A program made the translations under genes and the position numbers. Positions 1-9,377 of a DNA stretch of 45,665 nt are shown one piece after another; the stretch's first letter is position 1; each line of letters starts with the position of its first letter. This DNA comes from an uncultured Gammaproteobacteria bacterium (GTDB lineage Bacteria > Pseudomonadota > Gammaproteobacteria > Enterobacterales > Succinivibrionaceae). Location: positions 1 to 45,665 of the forward strand of contig OMZC01000092.1 of the NCBI GenBank assembly GCA_900315395.1, in the 5' to 3' direction. A model generated the notes under the pieces. It ran no database searches and was not told the DNA's origin. It was given only the letters and a program-made list of their open reading frames with translations.

Positions 1-341
1 CCTTGAACTCCTTTTAAGGTAAGGCAAATGACAGGATATTGTCCCATGTATTTTTGGCAGAACTCTTTGTCATCTAATATTTTGGTGTCTTTAAAAGTCT
101 TTTGCTGAAGCGTAGTGTCACCAGGATTATCAGAGTCGATTTTCAAGAATGACTCAGCCATGGTCATAAACAACGACTTACCAAAGCGTCTAGGTCTTGT
201 AAATAACATTACATACGACTTATCCGTATCAACCACGTCTTTAAGATATGATGTCTTATCTACAAAGTAACAACCATCAGCTTTTAAATTGTCAAAATCA
301 TCTTTTCCGTATGGCAAAGGTAAGAATTGTTTAGTAGTCAT
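1..341 (-). CDS. AAA-ATPase-like protein, N-terminal part (truncated by window edge)
   Basis: Only the first 113 codons are in the window; the gene runs off the left edge. The translation starts MTTKQFLPLPYGKDDFDNLK and contains the signature YFVDKT...LKDVV...FTRPRRFGKSLFM, with RPRRFGKS acting as the degenerate Walker A of the AAA-ATPase_like family (PF09820). In full-length members this is usually followed by a PD-(D/E)XK nuclease-like domain, which cannot be checked here. The family is often present in many copies in Bacteroidetes, Clostridia and Succinivibrionaceae genomes, and its biological role is unclear; a mobile or defence function has been suggested but not shown. A TATAAT-like -10 lies on the minus strand at about 374-379, upstream of the ATG. 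Confidence 0.8.
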   Translation of the reverse strand, partial: MTTKQFLPLPYGKDDFDNLKADGCYFVDKTSYLKDVVDTDKSYVMLFTRPRRFGKSLFMTMAESFLKIDSDNPGDTTLQQKTFKDTKILDDKEFCQKYMGQYPVICLTLKGVQ

Positions 342-450
342 AGTCTTGTTCTCAATTCATTAGTTCTATTTCAATTATACATGATAAAAATTTTGAGAAT
401 TTTAATTAGTGGCATTTAATGCTGGTAAATATAGTTCTTACAAAGATCTG

Positions 451-1212
451 CTACATCATCAAGCCAGAGGTTATCTGTAAAGCTGTTTTCTTAGCCTTTT
501 CAATAATTGCTGACAACTTATCAGTGGTAAATTTGTTGATAGTACCTACTATAGAGATAGCACCAATTAAATGACTGTCCAGGTCAAACACTGGCACTGC
601 TACACAGCGGATCTCAAGGCCACCTTCACCATTGTCATAAGAGAAACCTCTTAAGTGAATTGAAGCTAATTCTTTGCGTAATGCCTCAGGGGTCGTAATA
701 GAGTTAGCAGTAGCAGGAGTGTAGTCTAGTGTTCTTATTATATTCTCTCTTTGAGTAGCTTCCTGATAAGCTAAAAGGCACTTACCTAGTGCTGTATGAA
801 CTAAGGAGATCTCAGCACCCTCTCTTGACATTATTCTCATACCGGTTTTAGGACTGGTCTTTTTTAGGACATAAAAAGCCTTGTCATCATCCATAATGCC
901 AAAATGAACTGCAAGGCAATCAATGCTGGTAATAAGCCTGTCTAAATATGGGCTTATGATTTCTTTTAAATCTAATGATTCTGAAGCTGAATTGCCTAAA
1001 GCAACTAGCTTCATCCATAATTGAATAGTCTTGTCAGAATTCTGTCTTAATAAACGCAATTTGACCATATCATCGACAAGGACATAAACAGAACTTCTAG
1101 GAAGTCCTGTTAATGAAATAATTTCAGATATAGTACAACGATGATTTTTTTGAAGAACCTCTAAGATCCTCAGGGCTCTTTCTAAGGCAGGGACTCTGAT
1201 TTTTGAAGACAT
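451..1212 (-). CDS. IclR-family transcriptional regulator
   Basis: The protein has 253 residues, the usual IclR size. An N-terminal winged helix-turn-helix (about residues 1-65, ALERALRILEVLQKN...ISEIISLTGLPRSSVYVLVDDM) is followed by the IclR effector-binding domain (about 75-250, with CLAVHFGIMDDDK, LGKCLLAY, GEGGLEIRCVAVPVFD and GAISIVGT). Such proteins sense small metabolites, often carbon-source or aromatic acids, and mostly control neighbouring or own transcription. The gene lies 73 bp after flrC in the same direction. That gap contains a perfect 13-bp inverted repeat overlapping the putative ribosome-binding region, which suggests autoregulation. No catabolic operon is next to it, so its regulon and effector cannot be named. 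Confidence 0.88.
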   Translation of the reverse strand: MSSKIRVPALERALRILEVLQKNHRCTISEIISLTGLPRSSVYVLVDDMVKLRLLRQNSDKTIQLWMKLVALGNSASESLDLKEIISPYLDRLITSIDCLAVHFGIMDDDKAFYVLKKTSPKTGMRIMSREGAEISLVHTALGKCLLAYQEATQRENIIRTLDYTPATANSITTPEALRKELASIHLRGFSYDNGEGGLEIRCVAVPVFDLDSHLIGAISIVGTINKFTTDKLSAIIEKAKKTALQITSGLMM

Positions 1213-1213
1213 A

Positions 1214-1267
1214 TAAACACCAAAATGAATAGCTATAATCCAGTATTTTAGACGATTTTGGTGTTTA
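1214..1267. promoter_or_regulatory. 13-bp perfect inverted repeat at the IclR start (candidate operator)
   Basis: TAAACACCAAAAT at 1214-1226 is exactly matched by its inverse complement at 1255-1267, with 28 bp between. The arm nearest the gene abuts the IclR ATG at 1210-1212 and includes the GGTG that would serve as its Shine-Dalgarno. This arrangement suits binding of a dimeric or tetrameric IclR protein, or an mRNA stem masking initiation. Assignment as an operator is inference. Confidence 0.5.
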
Positions 1268-1285
1268 ATATATGATAATGTTTTT

Positions 1286-2749
1286 CTATCCTGGAATGAT
1301 CATTCCAAGTTCTCTCATCTTAGCAATCTTATAACGTAAGGTTCTAGGACTGATGCCTAACTTAGTAGCAACTTCCTGACGAGAGCCACGGCATTCAATC
1401 AAAGCATCTAAAATGATCTGATATTCCTGCTGCTTTAGCTCACCTCCAAGATCCTGAGGGATCTTCTGATTTCGTACCAAATCTTCACTGCTTGAAACAG
1501 AGGAAGGCACAGAACTTGTGCTCTTAGTATCTGCATCATCTTCGGTGATCTGTTCAGGAGCAATCTCAGGTACAGCAACACCTTCTGTATCAAATGACTG
1601 TGACTGCAGAGCATCTTCTAATGAGGACTCATCTAAGATAATGCAGTTGTCATCAACCACACCGTTTGCAGAGAGAATAAGAGCTCTTTGCATTACGTTA
1701 TCTAATTCACGTACGTTGCCTGGCCAGCTGTAAGCTAAAAGTTTCTTTTTAGCACTCTCTGACAATTTAGGAATTGCCATATTTGAGTCTTTAGCATGCT
1801 TTGATAATAAGAAAGTACCAATAGGAATAATATCCTTTGGTCTCTTACAAAGAGGTAACCAGCGTAATGGGAAAACATTTAATCTGTAATAAAGATCTTC
1901 ACGGAATTTCTTTTCAGCTACAGCCTGTTTTAAATCTCTATTTGAAGTTGCAATGACTCTTACATCTAAAGAAATAGTTTTACGTGAACCTAATCTTTCA
2001 ACTTCTTTTTCTTGCAGCACACGCAAGAGCTTTGCCTGCAACCCAAGATCCATCTCTGTAATTTCATCTAGAAGGATGGTACCACCTTGAGCCTGCTCAA
2101 ATTTGCCAGGACAAGCCTGCACTGCGCCTGTAAAAGCACCTTTTTCATAACCGAATAAGGTAGCCTCCAACATTGAGTCAGGAATTGCTGCACAGTTAAT
2201 TGCTACAAAAGGACCTGATGCACGAGGTGATTTATCGTGAACATAACGGGATAAAACCTCTTTACCTGAACCTGAAGGACCAGTGATCATCACAGTTGCA
2301 TCAGTTGCAGCTACACGTGCTGCTAAAGATAACAACTCAGCTGTTGACGGATCAGCAAAAATAGGCTCACCGCCTACAACCTTACTTACAGGAACATAAC
2401 GAGATACCTGATTTAACAGAACCTCTGGGGCAAATGGCTTGGCTAAATAATCAATAGCACCATCACGCATTGCTCTTACGGCACCATTGATATTGGCATA
2501 TGCTGTCATTAACAAGACAGGCATATTAGGGAATTTTTCGTGAATTGCGTTTAAAAGAGTATGGCCATCCATTGCTCCCATCTGGATATCAGAAATGACC
2601 ATATCAACTTTTTTCTTTGAAAGAATATCTAGAGCTTCTTCGCCACCTGATGCATCAAGACAAACATAACCTGTCAGCATCAGTGTATCTACAATCGCCT
2701 CTCTTAACTGACTGTCGTCATCAACAATTAGAATTTGACTGTTACTCAT
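1286..2749 (-). CDS. flrC: Sigma-54-dependent response regulator, FlrC/FleR type
   Basis: This 487-residue protein has the full NtrC-type layout. The N-terminal receiver domain has acidic pocket D10/D11/D12 and phospho-acceptor Asp54 (VISDIQM). The AAA+ domain (about 130-370) has Walker A GPSGSGKE, the sigma-54-contacting loop GAFTGA and Walker B GGTILLDEI. A Ser-rich linker of about 60 residues (near 390-445) leads to a Fis-type helix-turn-helix ending LGISPRTLRYKIAKMRELG. It is 21 bp downstream of the sensor kinase gene. In Vibrio and Aeromonas the FlrB-FlrC pair activates class III flagellar genes with RpoN. The flagellar assignment rests on the FlrB-like partner and on the sigma-54 promoter seen upstream of fliS in this window. 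Other NtrC-family roles remain possible but less likely. Confidence 0.85.
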   Translation of the reverse strand: MSNSQILIVDDDSQLREAIVDTLMLTGYVCLDASGGEEALDILSKKKVDMVISDIQMGAMDGHTLLNAIHEKFPNMPVLLMTAYANINGAVRAMRDGAIDYLAKPFAPEVLLNQVSRYVPVSKVVGGEPIFADPSTAELLSLAARVAATDATVMITGPSGSGKEVLSRYVHDKSPRASGPFVAINCAAIPDSMLEATLFGYEKGAFTGAVQACPGKFEQAQGGTILLDEITEMDLGLQAKLLRVLQEKEVERLGSRKTISLDVRVIATSNRDLKQAVAEKKFREDLYYRLNVFPLRWLPLCKRPKDIIPIGTFLLSKHAKDSNMAIPKLSESAKKKLLAYSWPGNVRELDNVMQRALILSANGVVDDNCIILDESSLEDALQSQSFDTEGVAVPEIAPEQITEDDADTKSTSSVPSSVSSSEDLVRNQKIPQDLGGELKQQEYQIILDALIECRGSRQEVATKLGISPRTLRYKIAKMRELGMIIPG

Positions 2750-2770
2750 AGTATTCCTTTAAGCTTATCT

Positions 2771-3796
2771 TTAAGCTACAGACTTTTCGTCTTTAAAGCT
2801 CTCAGAAGGTTCAAGTACTCCCTCATACTTTGGAATGATCATGGTGAATACTGTTTCCTTCTCATTTGAAACAAGACGTATATCTCCTTGATGTACCTTA
2901 GCAACAGCAGCTACTACAGCAAGGCCTAAACCTGTACCATTGCTCTTAGTAGTATAGAATGGCTCAAAGATATGAGCACTTACTTCAGGCTTAATCATAG
3001 GTCCGTCATTTTTAACGCTGATCATAACATTATTAGTATCAGCTACAAGCTCTATCTTAACGTTTTTTGCACCAGCTTCAATGGCATTTGTCACCAAATT
3101 GCTAATTGCTCCGTTTAAAGCTGTAACATTGCCTAAAACTGTCATTGGACGTGGACCAATATCTGAGCTTAAATTTGCACCACTCTTTTCAACAACTGAA
3201 GCTACTGAACCTAAAACACCTTCAACGATATCCACAGCATCTAAAACTTTAACTGACTGCTCACCTGAACGGGCATACATTAAAATGTCACTTACCTGAG
3301 CTTCTAGAGCCTCAAGACGAGACATTAGTTTTTTCTGGAAAACATTACGTGAGGTCAAAGGTAATTTCTGATTACCTAAGTTTGCTGCATACAAAATAGC
3401 AGCAGATAATGGGGTTCTGATCTGATGAGCTAAAGATGCTGCCATCTTACCTAATGAAGACAATCTCTCCATATGATTTAACTTATCAGTAAGTTTACGA
3501 GTCTCGGTCTGATCAGTCATTTGAACTAACTGACCATGAGCTAAAGGCTTTGTAGACACCTGAAGACGCTTGCCATCAACAGTTGAGATTTCCTGACCGT
3601 CATCTTTTTGAGGACGGAACACCTCATCAATAACCTGATACCACTTACGACCTTCTAAAGCTTCTACATTAAGCATCTTTAAGGCAGAATCATTAGCCTT
3701 TTTTACGACACCTCTTTCATCTAATACGATGATTGCAGAAGGCTCTTTTTCAAAAATTTCTTTATAGAGTTCTAATTCGTTTACTGAAGCTGTCAT
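2771..3796 (-). CDS. flrB: Sensor histidine kinase, FlrB/FleS type
   Basis: A soluble kinase of 341 residues without membrane segments. An N-terminal PAS-like domain (about 8-95, AIIVLDERGVVKKANDSALKML) is followed by HisKA with the phosphorylatable His124 in SLAHQIRTPLSAA, and by HATPase_c (about 220-325, with N-box AISNLVTNAIEAGA and G-box TGLGLAVVAAV). The strongly conserved GKMAASLAHQIRTPLS block is typical of FlrB/FleS rather than of NtrB. It is the first gene of a two-gene unit with flrC and is preceded by a -24/-12 promoter at 3831-3846, in line with the known class II control of flrBC by sigma-54 and FlrA in Vibrio. The C-terminus ends in an acidic tail. Confidence 0.85.
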   Translation of the reverse strand: MTASVNELELYKEIFEKEPSAIIVLDERGVVKKANDSALKMLNVEALEGRKWYQVIDEVFRPQKDDGQEISTVDGKRLQVSTKPLAHGQLVQMTDQTETRKLTDKLNHMERLSSLGKMAASLAHQIRTPLSAAILYAANLGNQKLPLTSRNVFQKKLMSRLEALEAQVSDILMYARSGEQSVKVLDAVDIVEGVLGSVASVVEKSGANLSSDIGPRPMTVLGNVTALNGAISNLVTNAIEAGAKNVKIELVADTNNVMISVKNDGPMIKPEVSAHIFEPFYTTKSNGTGLGLAVVAAVAKVHQGDIRLVSNEKETVFTMIIPKYEGVLEPSESFKDEKSVA

Positions 3797-3830
3797 AAGT
3801 CACCCCACTTTCTTTAGTTAAGATGACTTA

Positions 3831-3846
3831 TTCAATTATCGTGCCA
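3831..3846 (-). promoter_or_regulatory. Candidate sigma-54 (-24/-12) promoter of flrBC
   Basis: On the minus strand the sequence reads TGGCACGATAATTGAA. The -24 element TGGCACG is perfect, the 4-nt spacer and TTG are right, and the -12 GC is changed to GA. It lies about 35 bp before the flrB ATG, a sensible 5' UTR length. The match was read by eye; RpoN dependence is inferred from the position upstream of flrB. Confidence 0.55.
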
Positions 3847-3928
3847 TATAGATTTTTATACGTATATTCAAACAGTTATATAAAATAAAACTCTACACCA
3901 CCTTTTTGTATGACAGTTTTATGACTGT

Positions 3929-4714
3929 CTAGAAGGAGTCTGATGGCTTTAGGATTGTTCTATGCTCAGAGCATACTGGGCATTCACAGTTTTTAGGAGG
4001 TAATTTCATGTTCTTAACCTTCATGCTCAAAGCATCAATGGTTAATAAATGACCTGTTAAAAGTTCACCTATACCTAAAAGGTACTTTACGCACTCAATT
4101 ACCTGAAAATTACCAATAAGACCAGGTAATGGACCAAAGACACCAATCTGCTTACTGTTCTTTACAGCACCTTTTGGTGGTACTTTTCCAAATACACATC
4201 TATAGCAAGGACCTTTGCCTGGTACATAAGTCATTACCTGACCTTGGAAACGGATCACCGCTGCATGACAAAAAGGCTTTTTAGCTATCACACAAGCATC
4301 ATTGATTAAGAACTTACTTTCAAAGTTATCAGTACAATCTAAGATAAAGTCATAGTCCTTAATGATATCTAGAATGTTATCAGGGGTAATAAAGGTGTTG
4401 TAGATATTAACCTTTACCTCTGGATTTAGAGCATTGATTTTGTTTTTAGCTGACTCTGTTTTTAAGACACCTACATCTTTGGTCTGATGAATCACCTGTC
4501 GTTGCAGATTTGAGTAATCCACAACATCATCATCGACAATACCGATAGTACCGATACCAGCTGCAGCCAAATACATTAAAACAGGTGATCCCAATCCACC
4601 AGTTCCAATGACAAGCACTTTAGATGAGAGTAGTTTTTTCTGACCTTCAACACCAAATTCTTTTAAGGTAATGTGTCTAGAGTACCTTTCTAGTTGCTCT
4701 TTTGTCAGTTCCAT
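3929..4714 (-). CDS. ThiF/MoeB/HesA-family adenylyltransferase
   Basis: This E1-like enzyme of 261 residues should activate the C-terminal Gly-Gly of a small sulfur-carrier protein (ThiS- or MoaD-like) with ATP. Visible motifs: RYSRHITLKEFGVEGQKKL at 10-28, nucleotide-binding GTGGLGS at 37-43, DDDVVDYSNLQRQ at 61-73, DCTDNFESKFLIND, and structural zinc cysteines at C170/C173 (CYRC) and C245/C248 (CPVC). The conserved cysteine normally seen in TCxEAGV is Ser187 here (KNSKQIGVFGP). That residue forms the persulfide or acyl-disulfide in ThiF and is non-essential in MoeB. No thiS, thiG, moaD or moaE is nearby, so MoeB versus ThiF cannot be decided. The gene starts 110 bp beyond the purL-side terminator and is read in the same direction as flrB. 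Confidence 0.8.
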   Translation of the reverse strand: MELTKEQLERYSRHITLKEFGVEGQKKLLSSKVLVIGTGGLGSPVLMYLAAAGIGTIGIVDDDVVDYSNLQRQVIHQTKDVGVLKTESAKNKINALNPEVKVNIYNTFITPDNILDIIKDYDFILDCTDNFESKFLINDACVIAKKPFCHAAVIRFQGQVMTYVPGKGPCYRCVFGKVPPKGAVKNSKQIGVFGPLPGLIGNFQVIECVKYLLGIGELLTGHLLTIDALSMKVKNMKLPPKNCECPVCSEHRTILKPSDSF

Positions 4715-4872
4715 AACTTTTCAATAACTCCTAAATCTTTATCGCATTCTTAATACATGAAATTTTATGAAAGTCTCAGGTTTCTCCTAAAGACTCATTG
4801 AGTATAACGCTATAAGCTAGACTTTTTATAGGCAGGGACAATAATCTTTTTGAAAAAAAGCTTTTAAAGATC

Positions 4873-4903
4873 AAAAAAGCCCCTGCAGGTTAGTGCAGAG
4901 GCT
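4873..4903 (-). terminator. Rho-independent terminator of purL
   Basis: On the minus strand a GC-rich hairpin (AGCCTCTGCA pairing with TGCAGGGGCT, with small mismatches) is followed directly by six T residues. It lies about 20 bp after the purL stop codon. Confidence 0.8.
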
Positions 4904-4924
4904 TTGAGCTTGTGTATTAGAAGA

Positions 4925-7900
4925 TTAACCTACGAATACACGTGCATTTCTAAATAGTCTTACCCATGGGCTATCCTCACCCCACTCGTCTGGGTGGTAT
5001 GAGTTAGATACAGTACGCATTACACGCTCTGGATGAGGCATTAAGATGGTGAAACGACCATCTGTATTAGTTACAGAGGTAATACCATTTGGAGAACCGT
5101 TAGGGTTCATAGGATACTGCTCTGTTACCTTACCATTGTGGTCAATGTAACGAACTGCAATCTGAGCTGACTTCTCTAAAGCTTCTAAATGAGCCTTGTC
5201 CTTGAACTCAGCGCGACCTTCACCGTGAGATACTACGATAGGAAGTCTTGAACCTTCCATACCAGCGAACAGTACTGAAGGGCTCTTCTGAATTTCAACT
5301 TCAACAAAACGAGCCTCAAAACGCTCTGATAAGTTAGTTACGAAACGAGGCCAGTTCTCAGCACCAGGAATTAAAGATGACAGAGTAGACATCATCTGAC
5401 AGCCGTTACATACGCCTAAAGCGAAGGTGTCTTTTCTGTTGAAGAACTTAGAGAACTCATCTGCTGCAACTGAGTTGAACAGAATTGATTTTGCCCAACC
5501 TTCACCGGCACCTAAAACGTCACCGTATGAGAAACCACCACAAGCTGCGAAGCCCTTGAAGTCATCTAATTTAACTTTACCTGTTAAAACATCTGACATA
5601 TGGACGTCTACGCAGTTAAAGCCTGCTCTATTAAAGGCAGCTGCCATTTCGCCCTGTGAGTTAACACCCTGCTCACGTAAAATTGCAACCTTAGGAGCAA
5701 CACCCTTGCTGATGTAAGGGGCTGCAACATCCTCATTGATATCAAATGTAAGTTCTACAAACAGACCTCTATCATTTGACTCATCCTTAGCTTCATACTC
5801 TTGGCGAGCACACTCAGGATTATCACGAAGTGACTGCATCTGATAAGTGGTCTCAGCCCAGATCTTACGGAAGTACTGACGAGGCTCATTGATGATTTCG
5901 TTACCATCACGATTGAAGACGATATGATCATCGCTACGTAATGAGCCGATCTCAAAGATGCAGTTAGCTAAACCGTGACCTGACAGGATGTTCATTACAG
6001 TCTCAGCATCTTCAACCTTAACCTGTAGAACAGCACCAACTTCTTCTGAGAAGAGAACTGCTAAGTCATCTTCACCTAAGTTGTCGATACGAACATTAAC
6101 ACCTGTGTGACCGGCAAAAGCCATTTCACAGATAGTGGTGAATAAACCACCATCAGAAATATCGTGGTAAGCTAATAACTTACCCTTACGGTTTAAGAAC
6201 TGGATTGAATCGAATAAGCCCTTTAGACGTACTGGATGGTCAAGATCAGGACACTTAGAACCTAACTGACGATATACCTGAGCTAGAGCAGAACCACCTA
6301 AACGATTCTGTCTCTCACCTAAGGTTACATAGATAAGAGTGGTCTCACCCTTGTCAGTACGTAACTGTGGAGTTAAGGTCTTACGAATATCTTCAACTCT
6401 AGCAAATGCTGAGATGATTAAAGACATAGGAGCAGTTACGGTCTTGTTCTCACCGTTCTCCTGCCAGGTAGTCTTCATTGACATAGAGTCTTTACCAACA
6501 GGTACAGTAATACCTAACTCAGGGCAAATATCCATACCTACGGTCTTAACAGCTTCGTATAAACCAGCATCCTCACCTGGGTGACCATTTGGAGCCATCC
6601 AGTTAGCTGATAACTTAACTCTCTTTAACTCACCAATATCAGCAGCTGCAATATTAGTTACAGCCTCAGCTACTGCTAAACGAGCAGATGCAGCGTGATT
6701 TAACAGAGCAACAGGAGTTCTTTCACCTACGGCACCAGCCTCACCATGATAGGTATCATATGAAGCTGCAGTTACTGCAACGTCAGCTACAGGAACCTGC
6801 CATGGACCTACCATCTGATCTCGTGCTACTAAACCTGTAACTGATCTATCACCGATGGTAATTAAGAAGGTCTTTTCAGCAACTGTAGGTAAACGTAATA
6901 CACGCTCAGCTGCCTGTCTTGGAGTTACCCCTTCAAGATTTAACTCAGGTGAGTGCTGCTGTGCAGTCTTTACATCCTTGTGCATACGAGGAGGTTTACC
7001 TAATAGAACATCTAAAGGTAAATCAATTGGCTTGTTACCAAAGTATGGATCCTCTAAAACTACACGGCGCTCTTTGGTAGCTTCACCGATTACAGCGTAC
7101 TGAGCGCGCTCACGCTTACAGAAGCCTTCAAAGATATCGAACTTCTCAGCAGATACAGCTAATACATAACGCTCCTGAGACTCATTACACCAAATCTGTA
7201 ATGGAGACATACCAGGCTCGTCGTTAGGGATCTTACGTAAGTCAAACTTACCACCTACGCCACCGTCTGCTACCAACTCTGGCATTGCGTTTGATAATCC
7301 ACCAGCACCCACGTCGTGGATGAACATAATTGGGTTATCTTCACCTAGCTCCCAGCAAGCATCGATAACTTCCTGACAACGACGCTGCATTTCAGGGTTA
7401 CCACGCTGAACTGAAGCAAAGTCTAAGTCCTCTGATGAAGCACCTGAGTTCATTGATGAAGCTGCACCACCGCCTAAACCGATGTTCATAGCAGGACCGC
7501 CTAAAACGATTAACTTAGCACCTGGATCGATATGATCTTTTATGATGTGCTCACGGCGGATGTTACCCCAACCACCAGCTAACATAATTGGCTTGTGGTA
7601 ACCACGAACTTCTTTACCATTGAAGCTTGTAACTTCTTCTTCGTAAGTTCTAAAGTAACCACATAGGTTTGGACGACCAAACTCATTGTTGAAACTTGCA
7701 GCACCTAATGGGCCATCGATCATGATCTGTAAAGCTGATGCTAAACGACCTGGTTTACCAAAATCATGCTCCCATGGCTGAACGTCACCAGGAATACGTA
7801 AGTTAGATACGCTAAAGCCACTGATACCAGCCTTTGGCTTAGAACCGATACCGGTTGCGCCTTCATCACGGATTTCACCACCAGAACCTGTTGCAGCACC

Positions 7901-8818
7901 TGGGAATGGAGAAATAGCTGTAGGATGGTTGTGGGTTTCTACCTTCATTAAGATAGGCATATCCTCTTCGTGGTATGCCCACTCATGATTAGGATTTGGG
8001 AAGAAACGACCAGCCTTTGAGCCTTCCATAACAGCAGCATTATCTTTATATGCTGACAGCACATAATCACCGTTGGTTTCAAAGGTGTTTTTGATCATTC
8101 CGAATAAAGATTTGTCTTGTAACTTACCGTCAATCTTCCATTCAGCACCGAAAACCTTATGACGGCAGTGCTCTGAGTTCATCTGAGCGAACATGTACAG
8201 CTCGATATCGGTAGGATCACGACCGATTACCTTGAAGCTGTCCATTAAGTATTCCATTTCAGGCTCTGATAAAGCTAAGCCTAACTCTACGTTAGCCTTG
8301 CGCAGTGCATCCATACCACCTGTGGTTAAAGCAACAGTCTTAAATGGCTTTGGAGTCTGCTTTTCAAATAGCTTTGAACCTTCTTCTAAAGAGAACAGAA
8401 CGTTCTCCATCATGCGGTCGTGAATTAAAGCACTTACTTTTTTCTTCTCATCATCAGAGAATGTGCCATTCTCTTTTACGATGTAGTAAGCAATACCACG
8501 CTCAATTCTTAAGATCTTATTAAGACCGCAGTTGTGAGCAATATCAGTAGCCTTAGATGCCCAAGGAGAAATGGTACCTACACGAGGGATTACAAAGAAT
8601 AGCTCACCTTTATTCTCGGTTTCGTCCTTTGATGGACCATAGCTTAGGATCTTGTTTAAAACGGTCTTTTCCTTATCGGTTAAAGACTCTTTGGTATCAA
8701 CAAGATGAACAAAATGAGTACTAATTGAACTTACCTTGATGCCTTCTTTACCTAGAGCATTGATAATCTTTTCAATTCTAAAGGTTGAAACGGCAGGAGA
8801 ACCTAAAATGATATCCAT
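4925..8818 (-). CDS. purL: Phosphoribosylformylglycinamidine synthase (large single-chain form)
   Basis: The 1297-residue enzyme catalyses the fourth step of purine synthesis, turning FGAR, glutamine and ATP into FGAM. It has the proteobacterial single-chain order: an N-terminal PurS-like domain (about 1-150), a linker, two AIRS-type synthetase halves, and a C-terminal class I glutamine amidotransferase (about 1040-1295). Recognisable blocks are [46 protein letters not shown], and the glutaminase triad with the nucleophile in [10 protein letters not shown] and the His/Glu in MPHPERVMR. Length matches E. coli PurL (1295). It is transcribed alone with its own terminator, and the start ATG at 8818 is preceded by AGGAAC. 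The upstream neighbour is divergent. Confidence 0.97.
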   Translation of the reverse strand: MDIILGSPAVSTFRIEKIINALGKEGIKVSSISTHFVHLVDTKESLTDKEKTVLNKILSYGPSKDETENKGELFFVIPRVGTISPWASKATDIAHNCGLNKILRIERGIAYYIVKENGTFSDDEKKKVSALIHDRMMENVLFSLEEGSKLFEKQTPKPFKTVALTTGGMDALRKANVELGLALSEPEMEYLMDSFKVIGRDPTDIELYMFAQMNSEHCRHKVFGAEWKIDGKLQDKSLFGMIKNTFETNGDYVLSAYKDNAAVMEGSKAGRFFPNPNHEWAYHEEDMPILMKVETHNHPTAISPFPGAATGSGGEIRDEGATGIGSKPKAGISGFSVSNLRIPGDVQPWEHDFGKPGRLASALQIMIDGPLGAASFNNEFGRPNLCGYFRTYEEEVTSFNGKEVRGYHKPIMLAGGWGNIRREHIIKDHIDPGAKLIVLGGPAMNIGLGGGAASSMNSGASSEDLDFASVQRGNPEMQRRCQEVIDACWELGEDNPIMFIHDVGAGGLSNAMPELVADGGVGGKFDLRKIPNDEPGMSPLQIWCNESQERYVLAVSAEKFDIFEGFCKRERAQYAVIGEATKERRVVLEDPYFGNKPIDLPLDVLLGKPPRMHKDVKTAQQHSPELNLEGVTPRQAAERVLRLPTVAEKTFLITIGDRSVTGLVARDQMVGPWQVPVADVAVTAASYDTYHGEAGAVGERTPVALLNHAASARLAVAEAVTNIAAADIGELKRVKLSANWMAPNGHPGEDAGLYEAVKTVGMDICPELGITVPVGKDSMSMKTTWQENGENKTVTAPMSLIISAFARVEDIRKTLTPQLRTDKGETTLIYVTLGERQNRLGGSALAQVYRQLGSKCPDLDHPVRLKGLFDSIQFLNRKGKLLAYHDISDGGLFTTICEMAFAGHTGVNVRIDNLGEDDLAVLFSEEVGAVLQVKVEDAETVMNILSGHGLANCIFEIGSLRSDDHIVFNRDGNEIINEPRQYFRKIWAETTYQMQSLRDNPECARQEYEAKDESNDRGLFVELTFDINEDVAAPYISKGVAPKVAILREQGVNSQGEMAAAFNRAGFNCVDVHMSDVLTGKVKLDDFKGFAACGGFSYGDVLGAGEGWAKSILFNSVAADEFSKFFNRKDTFALGVCNGCQMMSTLSSLIPGAENWPRFVTNLSERFEARFVEVEIQKSPSVLFAGMEGSRLPIVVSHGEGRAEFKDKAHLEALEKSAQIAVRYIDHNGKVTEQYPMNPNGSPNGITSVTNTDGRFTILMPHPERVMRTVSNSYHPDEWGEDSPWVRLFRNARVFVG

Positions 8819-9134
8819 CAGAAATGTTCCTGTTTAACTAACTGATATAGTGAAATGACTTTTTTCTAGCTTTACTGTTTGCTTAAGATTTAACAACCAA
8901 CCTTAAATAAAACAGCTCTAAAAAAATGTGGCTGTATTTTACCACATTGCAAGTGAGCATATGTCAATTGGTGTACTTTTAATCATTTCGGAGCAATATT
9001 GATAAAAGTCCTCTTTATAAGGCTGTTTTATAGAAAAGTGTAGTAAGTGGCTATCTCTATTGACGATAAAATTTACAATAAAAAATGTAGTAAGCAGTCT
9101 TGTTAGGTATAATAGGTGCCGACGGAGGTTCAAT
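8819..9134. other. Divergent promoter region between purL and the small basic gene
   Basis: An AT-rich gap of 316 bp with no supported gene. It must hold the purL promoter (minus strand), which I could not pinpoint, and the promoter of the small basic gene, for which a perfect -10 is visible at 9108-9113. Weak open frames here have no ribosome-binding site. Confidence 0.6.
9108..9113 (+). promoter_or_regulatory. TATAAT -10 element upstream of the small basic gene
   Basis: A perfect TATAAT lies 21 bp before the ATG at 9135. The -35 region (about 9085-9091) is poor. Transcription would start near 9120, leaving a very short leader that begins just before the GGAGG ribosome-binding site. Confidence 0.55.
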
Positions 9135-9275
9135 ATGAAAAAATCAAGTCGTTTACTTCATAACAACACAGCTGCAAGACGTTCACGTCAGCGTCAAATG
9201 TTTATCAAGGATGCTAGAGCTCGTCGTCAGGCTCGTCAGGAAGTTTTCTTTATTCAGGAAAAATCTTCATCATAG
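9135..9275 (+). CDS. Small Arg/Lys-rich protein, 46 residues
   Basis: I do not recognise a family. The ATG at 9135 is chosen over an upstream in-frame ATG because a perfect GGAGG at 9124-9128 is spaced six bases from it. The product begins MKKSSRLLHNNTAARRSR and carries about 15 Arg/Lys residues in 46, with the repeated pattern SRQRQ, KDARARRQARQ, and an acidic/neutral end. Such size and charge suggest a nucleic-acid- or ribosome-binding micro-protein, but nothing more specific can be said. The gene stands alone between divergent purL and the repeat-rich gap before fliS; the strong ribosome-binding site and -10 argue that it is real. Confidence 0.6.
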   Translation: MKKSSRLLHNNTAARRSRQRQMFIKDARARRQARQEVFFIQEKSSS

Positions 9276-9343
9276 CTTATAAAGCGTCATTTTTCTCGGA
9301 ATGACCTACTGTACAGTTTTATTTGAAATTTCATATTCTTATC

Positions 9344-9371
9344 TTGACATTGTCTTAAAATTTTCTATGCT
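9344..9371 (+). promoter_or_regulatory. Sigma-70 promoter with perfect -35
   Basis: TTGACA at 9344-9349 is followed after 16 bp by TATGCT at 9366-9371. Transcription would begin near 9378, just before a strong hairpin and far from any start codon, which is why a non-coding transcript is suspected. Confidence 0.5.
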
Positions 9372-9377
9372 GTAATC

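Noticed and set aside
1-4714. Genomic island or prophage boundary near the left edge, because of the AAA-ATPase-like gene.
   Set aside because: No integrase, tRNA, direct repeats or composition break could be seen.
5427-7103. Several 80-100-codon frames on the plus strand inside purL.
   Set aside because: They are antisense shadows of a well-conserved gene, with no ribosome-binding sites and no recognisable product.
8866-8887. GCAAAC-containing stretch upstream of purL as a PurR operator.
   Set aside because: Only one half-site is recognisable; the other half does not match.
8939-9133. 64-codon minus-strand frame upstream of purL.
   Set aside because: No ribosome-binding site, low-complexity composition and overlap with the promoter of the small basic gene.
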